Positions 11,506 to 22,223 of a stretch of 64,000 nt of DNA are shown piece by piece. The translations under genes were made by a program, and so were the position numbers. How positions within the stretch are numbered: position 1 is the stretch's first letter; each line of letters begins with the position of its first letter. Under the pieces are notes generated by a model. The model made no database searches. It saw only the letters and a list, made by a program, of their open reading frames with translations, and was not told the DNA's origin. Source of the stretch: Oreohelix idahoensis (Eukaryota; Mollusca; Gastropoda; Stylommatophora; Oreohelicidae). The stretch lies in assembly GCA_024509875.1 (NCBI GenBank), contig JAMPIV010019857.1:62001-126000 (forward strand). Reading direction: 5' to 3'.

Positions 11506-11845
11506 AGCACTTTTATCAAATAAAAAATTTTAAAAAACTCTGTGGTTGAGGTCTACTGGTGTAAAGAATGACATGACTGCTTGTTTGTTTACACCGCCAT
11601 GACATGCGCAGAAATTGCACTCAGGTTCATACTTTGTCCACAAGACGATATTCCCTAAGAAGCTTGGAGTGCTATGGCTCCTGCTTTGTCACGTCTGCTA
11701 TATTGTCTCGAGCTGAGTCTGCTTTTTTTTTTTTAAATCTTTCTTTAAAAACAAAAAAAAATACTAATTGTGCCTTTTCACGTTTTTCTCATCAGTTTCA
11801 CTTCTGTCTCCGGCACTCTTCTTCGTATGTTTTTTTTTTTTTTGG
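11506..11845. other. No gene recognised
   Basis: T-rich tracts at 11724-11736 and 11830-11843. Apparent plus-strand reading frames run antisense to the neighbouring LINE and are not genes. Confidence 0.4.
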
Positions 11846-13027
11846 GTCTACCTCTGCCTCACTTTCCCTGGGGATTCCAGAACAAAGACTGCCTTGTAAT
11901 GCTGTCAACAGATGTCGATGTTTCATAACCCAACCTATTGATAGTAAAAAAAGAAATGGAGACAAGAGGCAGCCCTGATGCATTCCTGTTCTTGTCCCAA
12001 AGGGTTCTGTAAGTTGTCCTTCATGAAGAACTCTGCATGTCATCTCTTCATAAGTCTTCTTTATTAAGTTAATGATCCTCATGAGAACTCCATAAGGCCT
12101 CATCAATTTCCAAAGTGATTCTCTGTCTACATTGTCAAATGCATTTTCGTAGTCCACAAATTCCATGTATAGTGGTGAATTATATTCCAGACTTTTTTCA
12201 TCTATTATTCTCAATGCGGCTATCAGGTTTGTAAAGGATCTGTTTTGTCAAAAACCTGCTTGTTCATCTCTCAGTTGCTTGTCTATGGACTCTTTTAATC
12301 TCTCAATGATGATTCTGGTTAATACTTTTCCTGGCACTGATAGTAACATTATTCCTCTATAATTTGTGCAATCTTGTAAATTTCTCTTCTTAGGCAACAT
12401 GAACCCATAACCTTCCTTCCATTCTGCTGGTATTTCTTCTCTCTCCCAGACTTTGCCGAGTAGTTTGTACAAAATCTCTGTAGAGGTATCAATATCTGTT
12501 ATGATGGCATCTGCTGGAATGCCATCTGAACCAACTGCTTTTTCATCTTTCAGAAGCTTTATGGTTTTCTTTATTTCTTCTCTTGGTCGTTCACAGTTGA
12601 TTTGTAGCTTCTCTTCTGCTGGATGGATGTCTGGGGGATTTGTTGGAGCTGGTCTGTAAGAAGTTCATCAAAATGTTCTGTCCATCTCTTCATTTGTTCT
12701 TGCATATTACTAAGCAATTTTCCATTCTTATCAATTATCCATTCTTATGAGGCCATTTGCTTGCTTATTATATTTCCCTGTTAGCTTCTTTGTATCGTTG
12801 TACAGGTCCTTCATGTTTCCTTTGGCTGCGGCTTCCTCTACTTCCCTTGCCAACTCTTCGATATACTTTCTCTTGTCTCTTTTGATGCTTCTTCTTACTT
12901 CTTTGTTTGCTTCTATGTACACTTCAAAAGCTTTGCTTTGGAGATTCTGGTTTTGCTTCTGTTTAAATCTGCTTTCTTGTTTTTCCTGTCTTCTATCATC
13001 AGAATAAACGGGACAGTTTTTAAGCAA
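11846..13027 (-). pseudogene. LINE reverse transcriptase, internally deleted
   Basis: On the minus strand from 13027 leftward: a charged connector (FEVYIEANKEVRRSIKRDKRK), an EQMKRWTEHFDELL block with stops, fingers (MLPKKRNLQDCTNYRGIMLL), LRDEQAGF, motif A (FVDYENAFDNVDRESLW) and motif B (GMHQGCLLSPFLF), then ..GWVMK. It then jumps directly to the extreme C-terminal tail (FWNPQGK..GRGRP in another frame), skipping the FADD box and thumb: a deletion of roughly 200 codons. At least three frame changes or stops. Dead copy of the same broad LINE group as 8.3-10.1 kb but a different subfamily. Confidence 0.8.
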
Positions 13028-13620
13028 GTCAAAAGATTCAAATATCTGGGCACATAAATAACATCAGACAAAAGGTAATTCTAAAATGAAGAGTAGAATA
13101 GCACAAGTGTTAGGAGCATTCTTTAAAATGAAAAGTATTTTATGCAACAAATTCTTGTCAGTGGAAGTAAGAGTGTTCTTCTATGTTACGTAGAGCTAGT
13201 CTTAACATATGGGAGCGCGTCGTGGACAATCGGTAAGGAAGCATGCAAATTTCTTGAGCCCACAGAGATGTGATTTTATAGAAGAATGTTAAAAATACTA
13301 TGGACAGCTAATAAGGGTAATGATGATTCTAGAAAGAGGTCAGTCCACAAGCGAAGCTTATTATTCACATTAGAAGGTGGCCATCCACTGTCTTTGGACA
13401 TTTTTTGAGAATAGGAAAGATGGAATATAAACTGACAATATGAAAGACTGAACGAAATAGAAATGAAGTTCGAGGATCAGAGAATGTACAGGACAGTTTA
13501 GCATTAAGGCATGTAAAGAAATCAACAATATAATTGATAAACTACACTAAAAACATGAAGCTGTGGAGATACATGCTCATCAACGAGAGCTGGCAGGGTA
13601 TTTGAAAAAGTAGAAGATTA
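13016..13620 (+). pseudogene. LINE C-terminal half, opposite strand
   Basis: Translation gives VKRFKYLGT, VLTYGSASWTIGKEA and FYRRMLKILW, which are the post-catalytic block, thumb and tail of a LINE RT, with many stops. It abuts the minus-strand LINE head to head at about 13020, so the two are separate insertions or an inversion product. Confidence 0.65.
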
Positions 13621-14057
13621 ATTCTGCGATCCAGCATTGCCAGTTTGTGGAGAACATACTATAGCATCAGAATGAAGCTGTAAGACAGCATCAATATTTT
13701 GTACTTAAAATTCCTCATACACAAACAGACAAAACCCAACGCTGATCAGATATGAAGAAAATTTTCAGACGATGATGCGCACTTTATTAAACCATTTAAT
13801 ACAAAATCACAAAATGCGCATAACGTGACTGATGACATTTACAGACAGAAATAGAGGACACATCTTAAGATTGCACTGATGGAAATATCCTCACGTGAGC
13901 CATAAGAAAGATGAATCCCTAAAAAGAGAAGAAGATATTGGCGCTCAAAGAAACATGGACACGAAGAATACTGACGGATCAAGCAGACGCCTAACAGGTC
14001 TGTAATAAACTGGGTTAGACTTAAAAATTTACTGTAGTTCTAGTGGTAAAATAATAT
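13621..14057. other. Probably decayed LINE 3' sequence; no gene
   Basis: A weak RNRGHILR-like string near 13845 may extend the LINE remnant. No intact frame. Confidence 0.3.
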
Positions 14058-14068
14058 TAATGCTTTAT

Positions 14069-14426
14069 TTTTATTTTTTTTAACGTACGCCCGCTATTAC
14101 TCGAGGCGAGAATCTCCGGTTAGTATATCTAACCTGAGACTGATTTTTACGTAAGTATCCTTTTTTTCCCCGTGTACTGACAGGTGTCCACTCGCCATTC
14201 AGGCACATACTCGCCGTCTTCGGAGGGTACCCATTAGAGCTGGGTCGGCTCAGGAGTTGCCAGTCCCTGGTCGACGACACTACTTCAAATGTCTTCGCCA
14301 GGGCTCGAATTAATCCAGTCCAAATCCCGGTCGACGACACCTATTCAAATGTCCTCGCCCGGGCTTGAACCTGGATCACCCGATCGCCAGCGCAGTGTGG
14401 TAACCATTACGCCAGCGCAGCTCCCC
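14069..14426 (-). mobile_element. SINE-2 copy (tRNA-derived) with 11-bp target duplication
   Basis: A 358-bp retroposon flanked by the perfect duplication TAATGCTTTAT at 14058-14068 and 14427-14437. On its own strand it begins with a tRNA-like head carrying an A box (TGGCGTAATGG) and a near-perfect B box (GGTTCAAGCCC). The body contains two diverged copies of a unit with GACATTTGAA..GTGTCGTCGACC. It then carries an AGCTCTAATGGGTACCCTCC core and ends in an A-rich tail. The other full copy is 27621-27969. Pol III transcription and LINE-driven copying are inferred from structure. Confidence 0.85.
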
Positions 14427-14448
14427 TAATGCTTTATGATTCAATGCA

Positions 14449-14673
14449 GTGAAACAAGAGGTGAAGAGAAGACGCTGGCGTTGTATGGGACAGACATTAA
14501 GAAAACTAGATGGTAGCATTATAAGGCAGTCCTTGTTCTGGAATACCCAACGTAACAGAAATAGAACTGGAGACAGACGTGAAAGGCTAAAGAAAGCTCG
14601 GAAAGACCTTGAAAGGATGGCACGGGACAACAAGACTTGGCGTACTTTTGTTGTGGACCTGGCCTCCACGTGA
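14449..14673 (+). pseudogene. LINE C-terminal tail
   Basis: An open stretch reads KRRRWRCMGQTLRKLDGSI, then NRTGDRRERLKKARKDLERMA and KTWRTFVVDL, the tail of a LINE ORF. It begins right after the SINE-2 target duplication, so the SINE may have landed in LINE sequence. No RT core is attached. Confidence 0.65.
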
Positions 14674-16208
14674 ATCTGCAGGGAATGAATTGATTGGTTG
14701 ATTGCTGTTTCAGTGCAGGTGAATAGAGGAGATGGACTTAAGGAGTACACGCAGAAGTAGTCACTAGTAACATCATCCGTAAACACTATGATGACAACTC
14801 GTGTACTCCATTACCAGAACCAGGACGAGTAACAGAACATCGCACCTCGCAAAGTAGATCTTTCATGAATAGGAGGAGGAAGTTAACAAATTGTCCATGA
14901 TGCTTAAAACCAAGCCCTACAACGACCATCAGCTCAAGAATCAGTAACTGTGAAACTGTTAGACATAACTTGTGTTCATTTAGAATGGTAATTTCGTCGT
15001 CCTATTTAGCAGTGAGTAATTCTTGGTACGAAATCAAAGCTACTGACGTTGCAGACCTGATTTAGCTACATACTAAAAATCATCAGTTCGCCATCCACCT
15101 CAAGATACCACAGTAGAAGATAAGTTGCAAGACATAATATGTAAAACCGTAGAACAACATTTACTAATACTATAATTCCAAGGAAAGATCACTGTTTTTA
15201 TCAGGTATCTATGGGAGAACTAATAAAATAGCAATATACTATATAGAAAATCAGATGCATCTCTTCTGAGCGTGCTAATTTCGCCTTGAAATGAATGAAC
15301 GGTTCCCATCGTTTTAAGCACTAGCCAGGGGCAAATATCCGTGGCAACTCAAAACAAGTGATTTTAATTGGTAAAGATTGCAAAACAGAACCCAATCATT
15401 TCTGTCAGTTTCATTCTACCGAACGTACGAATGCATATGTAATAATATAATCGTGTTAAGCAGTTGGCCTTGTCATTAAAGTATGAAATTGATTGTTTCT
15501 TTTGATACTCTCTGGGTTGATGCTGAATAAGAAACAAATAAACATGTAGACACTTCATGATAAAATGACGTGCAAGAAAAATGCGCCATAGCTTACCCGA
15601 AGTTCCAGAAATGTAGTAGAAGTCAATGTGCGGCTGATGGCCATGATGGATATGTGAAAAACTCGACTGTGGTTCTGACAATAGACCCAACGTCTGTAGC
15701 GCCACACAGTTCATGATGGAGTCTCAAAGGTTAGAGCCCTGATCAATGTTCTGGTGGAAGGTTGTGATTTCAGGATCTCCATCTGACCGCTCGCTTGTAG
15801 TGGGCCAGCTCGAGTGAGCCTAACACAGCCGTGTGAGCTGGACAAATTCAGGTATCACGTGGGCCTGGCGTCGGAAAGACGTCGGTGACCTGGTTTGGGA
15901 CAATATTGGCTAAAGGATCCTGGCAAGGCGATTGGTGATCGGTGGATTCACGTCCCAGGGACACAGGATGTTTGAAGATCAAATCCAGCTTGAAGGCGGG
16001 GTGCTGGTTGAGGCTAAAAGAAGACAACCAAACGAGAGAATGGGGAATGTGGTTGACGGTATGAGCAGACTGGGAGAGTGGGAAAATAACGGCGGGGAAT
16101 AAAAAATTTACTAACGTGTCGATGTGACGTCAGCAAAGAAAACTTTCTTTTCCGTGACTGAGGAATCAACTATAAAACGTTGGCACCAGTCCACAAGGCA
16201 ACCAAGTA
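14674..16208. other. No gene recognised
   Basis: No supported coding region. About 15725-16090 is less AT-rich than its surroundings but shows no open frame or repeat match. Confidence 0.4.
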
Positions 16209-16797
16209 AAATTTGAAAAGAGTAGTAATAGTAGTAGTGGCAGTAGTAGTAGTTGTTGTTGTTGTAGTAGTAGTTGTTGTTGTAGCTGCAGTAGTAGTAG
16301 TTGTTGCTGTTATAGTTGTTGTTGCTGTTGTAGTAGTAGTTGTTGTAGTTGTTGTATCTGTAGTATTAGTTGTAGTTGTAGTAGTAGTAGTTGTTATTGT
16401 TGTTGTTGTTGTATCTGTAGTATTAGTTGTAGTTGTTGTAGTAGTAGTTGTTGTTGTATCTGTAGAATTAGTTGTAGTAGTAGTAGTTGTTGTTGTTGTA
16501 TCTGTAGTATTAGTTGTAGCTGCAATAGTAGTTGTTGTTGCTGTTGTTGTTGTGGTTTTAGTTGTTGTTGCTGTTGTAGTTGTTGTTGTATCTGTAGTAT
16601 TAGTTGTAGCTGCAATAGTAGTTGTTGTTGCTGTTGTGGTTGTAGTTGTTGTTGCTGTTGTTGCTGTTGTTGTTGTATCTGTAGTATTAGTTGTAGTAGT
16701 TGTTGTTGTAGTTGTAGTAGTAGTTGATGTTGTAATAGTAGTAGTTGTTGTAGTAGTAGTTGTAGTAGTAGTAGTAGTTGTTGTTGTTGTTGTCACT
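16209..16797. repeat. Trinucleotide array (GTT/GTA)n, about 590 bp
   Basis: Runs of GTT and GTA alternate with occasional GCT, ATT and ATC triplets. A higher-order unit of the type GTATCTGTAGTATTAGTTGTAG recurs about six times. Every frame without a stop on either strand is a low-complexity artefact (poly-Val or poly-Thr). A transcribed function cannot be judged. Confidence 0.95.
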
Positions 16798-17149
16798 AGA
16801 TCACTAGTTAATAAGTAATAGTGAAGTTAATAAAACAATAATACCTGCAATATACATAAATAAAAGAAATACAGTGGGGTAAAAAGAAAAGTATTTATTA
16901 CTGTATATGTAAAAAGATAAACGCAAAAACAGTGTATCATAAACACATAATATATGTTTCTATAAACAACAATAATAGGACAAACTTTACCTAACAGAAC
17001 AAATTCGCACAAGCATTAAAAGCAAAGACCCTAATAAAGTAATACTAATAAGGAAAATGCCCCGTATAGTTCCCGGGGGGTCTTACGAGACAAATGAAAA
17101 ATAGGATTAATGCCCCCTCGGGCACGTTGTTCTAGGTGAATAATATGAG
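16798..17149. other. No gene; AT-rich
   Basis: AT-rich spacer without supported features. Confidence 0.4.
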
Positions 17150-17310
17150 GTTGTACATGAGGCTGGCAACCTCATGACGTCAAACAAATAGCTACAGAAA
17201 CCACTGTTGCAAGAGCGTGTGAATGAGTTGGGCAGACTTCTTGCAAGGGGGCCAGATGTAGTGGTGCTTCCATGCTCCATCGGTAGCGAAAGAGAAATAA
17301 AGAAGGAGAA
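17150..17310 (+). repeat. R4 dispersed repeat copy
   Basis: Shares ATGAGGCTGGCAACCTCATG (itself an inverted repeat) with copies at 27180 and 60910, followed by ACCACTGTTGCAAGAGC. Its right half, CAAGGGGGCCAGATGTAGTGG, matches the partial copy at 17985-18065. Confidence 0.6.
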
Positions 17311-17399
17311 GAAGACAATTAAAAACAAAAATACCAAAGATTTACACATTATAAAACACTTGGAAGCACTCAAATGAATATACTGTAAATACACGGGGC

Positions 17400-17420
17400 G
17401 GGGGGGGGGGGGGGGGGGGG
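17400..17420. repeat. G21 homopolymer
   Basis: Twenty-one consecutive G. A second 21-G run is at 62218-62238. Such runs are prone to length error in sequencing. Confidence 0.9.
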
Positions 17421-17984
17421 AACAGCAACAAATTTCGGATGGAAATAGATCACACAAAATGCAATCAGTTGTTTAAAAAAAAAAAAAAATTAGGATATAA
17501 ATATCAACCAAAATGGACAATACGCGGAATTCCTTAATTACAACTGAAATTAGACTGAACAGGTTAGACTGCCGAGATAGTGGATGAGCGGAGGCAAATG
17601 AAGCTCATTTGAAGATAATCGGCTCTCCTCTCATTTCATTTTTAAAAAAAAAAAGGAAATACGTTTGCTATCAACTTATTTGCAATAATGGGCCTTAAAT
17701 ATAACGCAATGGAAAGCAACAAGAAATGCTAACAGTCGCATTAAAACTGCATAAATTTAAAAAAAAAAACACCTAAAACTAACAATGTCCACAACTCCAC
17801 ATCGCATAGCAGCACGTGACAACAACAACAAAAAACAAGAACTAATACAGCTACAGTGATTTGTGAAACGAAAAATGGCAAATGTTTACACTAAAAAGCT
17901 GCAGCCATTTGTAAACAGCTCCATAAGCAGAATTGTGGGTATTAAATGGCAAGACTAAGATTAGAAATAAAACGTAACTACCGG
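17421..17984. other. No gene; A-rich tracts
   Basis: A-homopolymers at 17475-17488, 17643-17653 and 17759-17769; no supported frame. Confidence 0.4.
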
Positions 17985-18065
17985 GGGATGTGAATGTCCT
18001 GTGAAGGCGTACTGCAAGGGGGCCAGCTACAGTGGTGTTCCCATGCGCCATAAGAAGCAAAAACG
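17985..18065 (+). repeat. R4 partial copy
   Basis: CAAGGGGGCCAGCTACAGTGG and the following CCATGCGCCAT match the right half of the R4 copy at 17150-17310. Confidence 0.5.
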
Positions 18066-18524
18066 AAAATAATGATGACTTTGCGGATTAACCAGAAACA
18101 TAGATTTATGAATGGAAGGTACAAAACTGGTGACGGGTCCGGTCATGAGCTGAATAGTCGAAGTATAAAATAGTGCCAACCTTTAGCACGCTGCATTAGA
18201 AATTCCGAAAACTTGCCCTGCCACTGCATTCTTTTTCACAACGTCCCGTTTTTATAGTGGGTGACTTGTAATGTCTATAGTTTTTGTGTTTCTTGGTCAA
18301 TTGCTATCATTTTTGGAATTAATATAAATAAATGAATGGTGAATCTGATGATGTAAAATTTGTCTGTGTACATGTTAGATGTGATAGGAAGAGAGGAAAG
18401 AAAAGATGAAAAAAAACGGAAACATTTTTTTTTTAATTAAAATTTTTTTTTTTTAAATTTAAAATAAAAAAAAACCAACCAACGAATTAAGATCAAAAGG
18501 TAGTCCCAAAGCAAATACTGTCTT
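18066..18524. other. No gene recognised
   Basis: AT-rich with A/T homopolymers at 18425-18475. Confidence 0.4.
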
Positions 18525-18752
18525 AAGGGAGTGAAGTGTTAGAGACTTCACCTTTACTAGGTCTCAGCTTTTATGAGGTGGAGTGGCCAGTTCATTTTCT
18601 AGCTGCCTTTGCCTTTCCTAACTCAAGAGCAGAGATAGGTACACATTTACAGCTGGGTAGTCTGGGGCGTGACGCTAACATCTTTCGACCCTGGTAACTT
18701 TTAATCGAAAAGCAAATACCCTGAACACTCTACCACTCGACCTTCAGTATAG
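18525..18752 (-). repeat. SINE-3 copy (tRNA-related)
   Basis: On the minus strand a tRNA-like head reads GGTCGAGTGGTAGAGTGTTC (A-box region) and GGGTCGAAAGATG (B-box region). It is followed by CCAGCTGTAAATGTGTACC, CTCTGCTCTTGAGTTAGG and the 3' GTGAAGTCTCTAACACTTCA block. This is the copy that best shows the tRNA head of the family. Confidence 0.7.
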
Positions 18753-19431
18753 CACTGTGGCCATTAATACGTGGAACCCCCAGTAAACAATGGAGAAGGT
18801 AGTACTAAGTGCGAAAGAGAGTCTAAAATCAAGAGAAAATAAGACACCACATACAGAGACGCAAACCAAAATATATGCAAGGAAAGAAATAAAGAGTGTG
18901 GCTGTGTAACTTGTGCACCCAATGTTTGGTTTGGTTTTGAAGGACCATCTTCATTGCACAATTCCATCAGTTCTCCTATCTCCTCCCTTAGATCACACAA
19001 AGAGGATCACAGCACAGTGCACCAACTCCGTAGCACCGGCGTGGATCCCAATATATGTATAGAGGAATCACACATTTTATAAATATTTTTTGGGTGGGTA
19101 GGTTTTCCTAATTTTGCCAGGGCAGCGTCCGCATGGCCTCCTCTTTACGATTTCCAACTGCCGAAGAATTATTTACGTGCGCAACTTGCACACGAGGCCT
19201 CCTATTTTTGCGCGCTTATCCGAGAAGGCTAGACATCCGATCTCACTACACAGGAGACCAGGGGGGAGGGAGTATGACATCTTTAGGACCCACTGGTTCT
19301 GAAAAAAAAAATTATGTCAAATATATTCCCAATACTGGGAACCGAACCCTGTACCTTTAGAATTAGAGGTGGACGCCATACCTCTTTGCCACTCCAACCC
19401 CCACAGTACAAATATTTAAGGGAGCTAGCAG
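18753..19431. other. No gene recognised
   Basis: No supported coding frame or repeat match. Confidence 0.4.
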
Positions 19432-19489
19432 ATAGTGATTGACTGATTGATAGTGATTGACTGATTGATAGTGATTGACTGATTGATTG
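19432..19489. repeat. 18-bp minisatellite, 3 copies
   Basis: ATAGTGATTGACTGATTG repeats at 19432, 19450 and 19468. Confidence 0.9.
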
Positions 19490-19499
19490 TACCATCATT

Positions 19500-19850
19500 A
19501 CTATCCTTCAGATCACCTTGGAGCATAAGTTTACGACAATAATACGCCAAAAAAGCCCTCCTCGCCTGTGCAGTCCGTGTAAAATATTTCCTGTTTTCTT
19601 TATCCCTTTCATGAACTTTGTGTAATCGCCTTCCTCGTGTGTTTTGGGTCACGTTCTATTTCTCGTGTTCTGTGGATTCGTGAACAAGGACTGCCTTGTA
19701 ATGTTATCAGTTGGTTTTCTCAATGTGTGGCCTATCCAACACCAACACCTGCCCCTTACATCTTGTTCCATTGGTATTTGTCTGGTTCTTTCCAACATTT
19801 CGCATTCTGATCTTGACACACTATTTCGCATACCATTTCAATGATTATTT
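19500..19850 (-). pseudogene. LINE C-terminal tail
   Basis: The minus strand gives RCWCWIGHTLRKPTDNITRQ followed, in another frame, by RGRRLHKVHERDKENRKYF and a decayed C-terminus. It lies tail-on next to the plus-strand LINE RT that starts at about 19875, repeating the opposite-strand arrangement seen near 13020. Confidence 0.6.
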
Positions 19851-19874
19851 TCTGGACAAAACAGTGTAAAGTGA

Positions 19875-20175
19875 GAACCGCTTTGGAAATTGATGAGGTA
19901 TTATGGAGTACCCCTGAAGATCATTAACTAAAAAAAGAAAACTTAGGAAAGTATGAACTGCAGAGTTCTCCATGAAGGATAACTTACAGAACCATTTGGA
20001 ATAAGAACTAGAGTGCGACAGGGATGCCTCTTGTCTCCACTTTTTTTTCACTAGCAATAGATTGGGTTCTGAAAACGTCGACGAAACACAACAGACATGG
20101 AATCAAGCTGAATCTGACTAAACAGCTTGTTGATCTAGATTTAGCCGATGACGCTCTTCTGTACCATAACCATAA
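19875..20175 (+). pseudogene. LINE RT, 5' piece interrupted by a DNA transposon
   Basis: Translation gives EPLWKLMRYYGVPLKIIN, CRVLHEG.LTEPFGIRT, GCLLSP-like motif B, AIDWVLK and then LDLADDALLYHNHN (catalytic box L-ADD). The match stops at 20175 and resumes at 22340 after the CACTG element. With one TAA removed the LINE frame is continuous across the gap, apart from a TAG codon at 22341-22343. Confidence 0.8.
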
Positions 20176-20279
20176 CACTGACAAACAACATTTTTCTTTC
20201 TTATATAAGAATAAGTGTTCTTAGGTCAGTTTCTTGCGCTGATTTCAAATTTGAAATCCGTTTATCTCTATCACATCGG
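20176..20279 (+). repeat. Left terminal inverted repeat of the CACTG element
   Basis: Begins CACTGACAAACAAC and ends in TTTATCTCTATCACATCGG. Pairs with 22224-22336. It contains the self-complementary core GATTTCAAATTTGAAATC, a perfect palindrome that could bind a dimeric transposase. Confidence 0.8.
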
Positions 20280-20472
20280 TTTCTTAAGATATTTGTGAAT
20301 AAATATATTTTTGGGAAACCGTTATTTGCTCTGTTTCATTTTTACTATATAACTTATTAAAAATTAATAAAATGCAAAATAATTCTACTTTTTGTACTGC
20401 TAAAAGATGCATGACATATGTTACGCTATTTTTCAAATAGTTACTGTATTTTGAAATAATTCTGAGCGAAAT

Positions 20473-22143
20473 ATGGCTTCTAGAAGTTTTAGAAATTCAG
20501 TTTATCTGTTCTGTTACGTGTGCGGATATTTTACCGATCGTGTTCACCAGAAAAACTTTACACCATTACTAAAGAAAGCATATGAACTTTATTTAGATTC
20601 GAAAATTGATGATGCAAATAAATCTTTGAAGCCAAATGCAGTTTGTTCGACTTGTGCAAATACATTGGCAGGTTGGTTACGAAAATCGCCGAAGCATAAG
20701 TCGATGCCTTTTGGAGTGCCAGTAATATGGCGTGAACCGACAAATCACGCTACTGATTGTTACTTCTGCTTGACAGATATCCATGGTTTCACTTTTAAAA
20801 CTAGAAAGTCTGTGGTTTATCCAAATATTGAATCGGTTTCGAAACCAGTGCCTCGTGATCCAATCACGTGTCCAATCCCAGTTCCACCAGAACAATATCC
20901 GTTGGACGTGAATGAACCATCAGAAAGTGATAGTTTACCTGCTTTAGAAACTAATTCTAACTCGGATTATATACCGGTGAATGATGGTGTTCACTTAATT
21001 AACCATTCAGAACTTTCAGATCTAATACGTGATCTCGCTCTTACCAAAGGACAAGCGGAATTACTCGGTTCGCGACTCAAAGAATGGAATCTTTTAGCGC
21101 CCAATACTCCGATATCTAAATTTCGTCAATACTTTGAGATGGATGATGACATTTGCTATTGCAAAGATGTAAATGATCTTATGGTACACCTCGGTCATGA
21201 GCACATAGTCAACGAATGGGGACTTTTCATCGACTCTTCCATGACTAGTCTAAAAGCCGTGTTATTGCATAACAGAAATTTATTTTCATCAATTCCAGTC
21301 ACCTACTCTGTTCATATGAAAGAAACTTATGACAATATGGCTATACTTTTGGCAAAAATAAAGTACAATGACTACCAATGGCGGATTTGTGGAGACCTAA
21401 AGGTCATTGCAATTCTCACGGGCATGCAGACTGGGTATACTAAATTTGGTTGCTTCCTATGTGAATGGGACAGCCGCAACAGACAGGAACATTATGCAAG
21501 AAAGGTGTGGTCTATCAGGGATCGTATGCAGCTCGGGCATAAAAATGTAATACACGAGCCATTAGTTAACAAAGACAGCATCATTTTACCACCGTTACAT
21601 ATAACGTTGGGGCTCATGAAGAATTTCGTAAAAGCGTTAGATAAAACGAGCAAAGCTTTCACTTATCTTCGAGAAAAGTTTCCGCAAGTTAACGATGCAA
21701 AGATAAAGGAAGGTATCTTTGTAGGACCTCAGATTAGGAAAGTTATTGCAGACAAACAATTCGAGAACTTGTTACATGGTAGTGAACTTCGCGCATGGAT
21801 GGCATTCAAATCGATCGTCGATAACTTTCTGGGAAATCACAAATCTGTCGACTATGTGCATATTGTTAAGCAGTGCATAGATGCATACAGAATTATGGGG
21901 TGTAACATGTCCCTCAAAATCCATTTGCTCGATTCGCATCTTGACTTTTTCCCTGCCAACCTTGGCGAAGTCAGCGATGAACATGGAGAACGATTCCATC
22001 AAGATATCGCCGTAATGGAGTCACGTTATCAAGGACGGTGGAGTGTGACCATGCTTGCCGATTATTGTTGGATGCTTCATCGCGATGTACCACATGCCAT
22101 TCACCGACGAAAGTTGACTGCAAAGAAATTCAAGCCTACATAA
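20473..22143 (+). CDS. Putative RNase H-fold transposase of the CACTG element (556 aa)
   Basis: Intact single-exon gene, the longest plausible protein in the window apart from the retroelement Pol. The N-terminus has three CxxC pairs (C14/C17, C58/C61, C96/C99), suggesting zinc-binding DNA recognition. A central acidic, low-conservation linker follows (about 120-170). The second half looks like a transposase core: LFIDSS with D254, then a strand-like SLKAVLLHN; ICGDLKV with D308; CFLC (C327/C330) just after it; and SDEHGERFH with E503/E506 after a long insertion. That is the D-D-E order with a CxxC insertion described for CMC-type transposases. I recognise it as a protein found in many copies, mostly unnamed, in invertebrates; this recollection was not checked. 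First ATG chosen because it gives the full zinc region. Confidence 0.8.
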   Translation: MASRSFRNSVYLFCYVCGYFTDRVHQKNFTPLLKKAYELYLDSKIDDANKSLKPNAVCSTCANTLAGWLRKSPKHKSMPFGVPVIWREPTNHATDCYFCLTDIHGFTFKTRKSVVYPNIESVSKPVPRDPITCPIPVPPEQYPLDVNEPSESDSLPALETNSNSDYIPVNDGVHLINHSELSDLIRDLALTKGQAELLGSRLKEWNLLAPNTPISKFRQYFEMDDDICYCKDVNDLMVHLGHEHIVNEWGLFIDSSMTSLKAVLLHNRNLFSSIPVTYSVHMKETYDNMAILLAKIKYNDYQWRICGDLKVIAILTGMQTGYTKFGCFLCEWDSRNRQEHYARKVWSIRDRMQLGHKNVIHEPLVNKDSIILPPLHITLGLMKNFVKALDKTSKAFTYLREKFPQVNDAKIKEGIFVGPQIRKVIADKQFENLLHGSELRAWMAFKSIVDNFLGNHKSVDYVHIVKQCIDAYRIMGCNMSLKIHLLDSHLDFFPANLGEVSDEHGERFHQDIAVMESRYQGRWSVTMLADYCWMLHRDVPHAIHRRKLTAKKFKPT

Positions 22144-22223
22144 CTGTTATACTTCTTGTACGAATGATGTTGTAATACTGTATGCGTTGTTAAAAAAAAT
22201 TCAATTGCGTATTTCTAGAGATC

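Noticed and set aside
11604..11978. 124-codon plus-strand reading frame
   Set aside because: Its second half runs antisense to the minus-strand LINE and the first half is T-rich DNA.
16170..16818. Two overlapping 200-codon reading frames on opposite strands
   Set aside because: They are translations of the GTT/GTA array (poly-Thr and poly-Val) and carry no protein signal.
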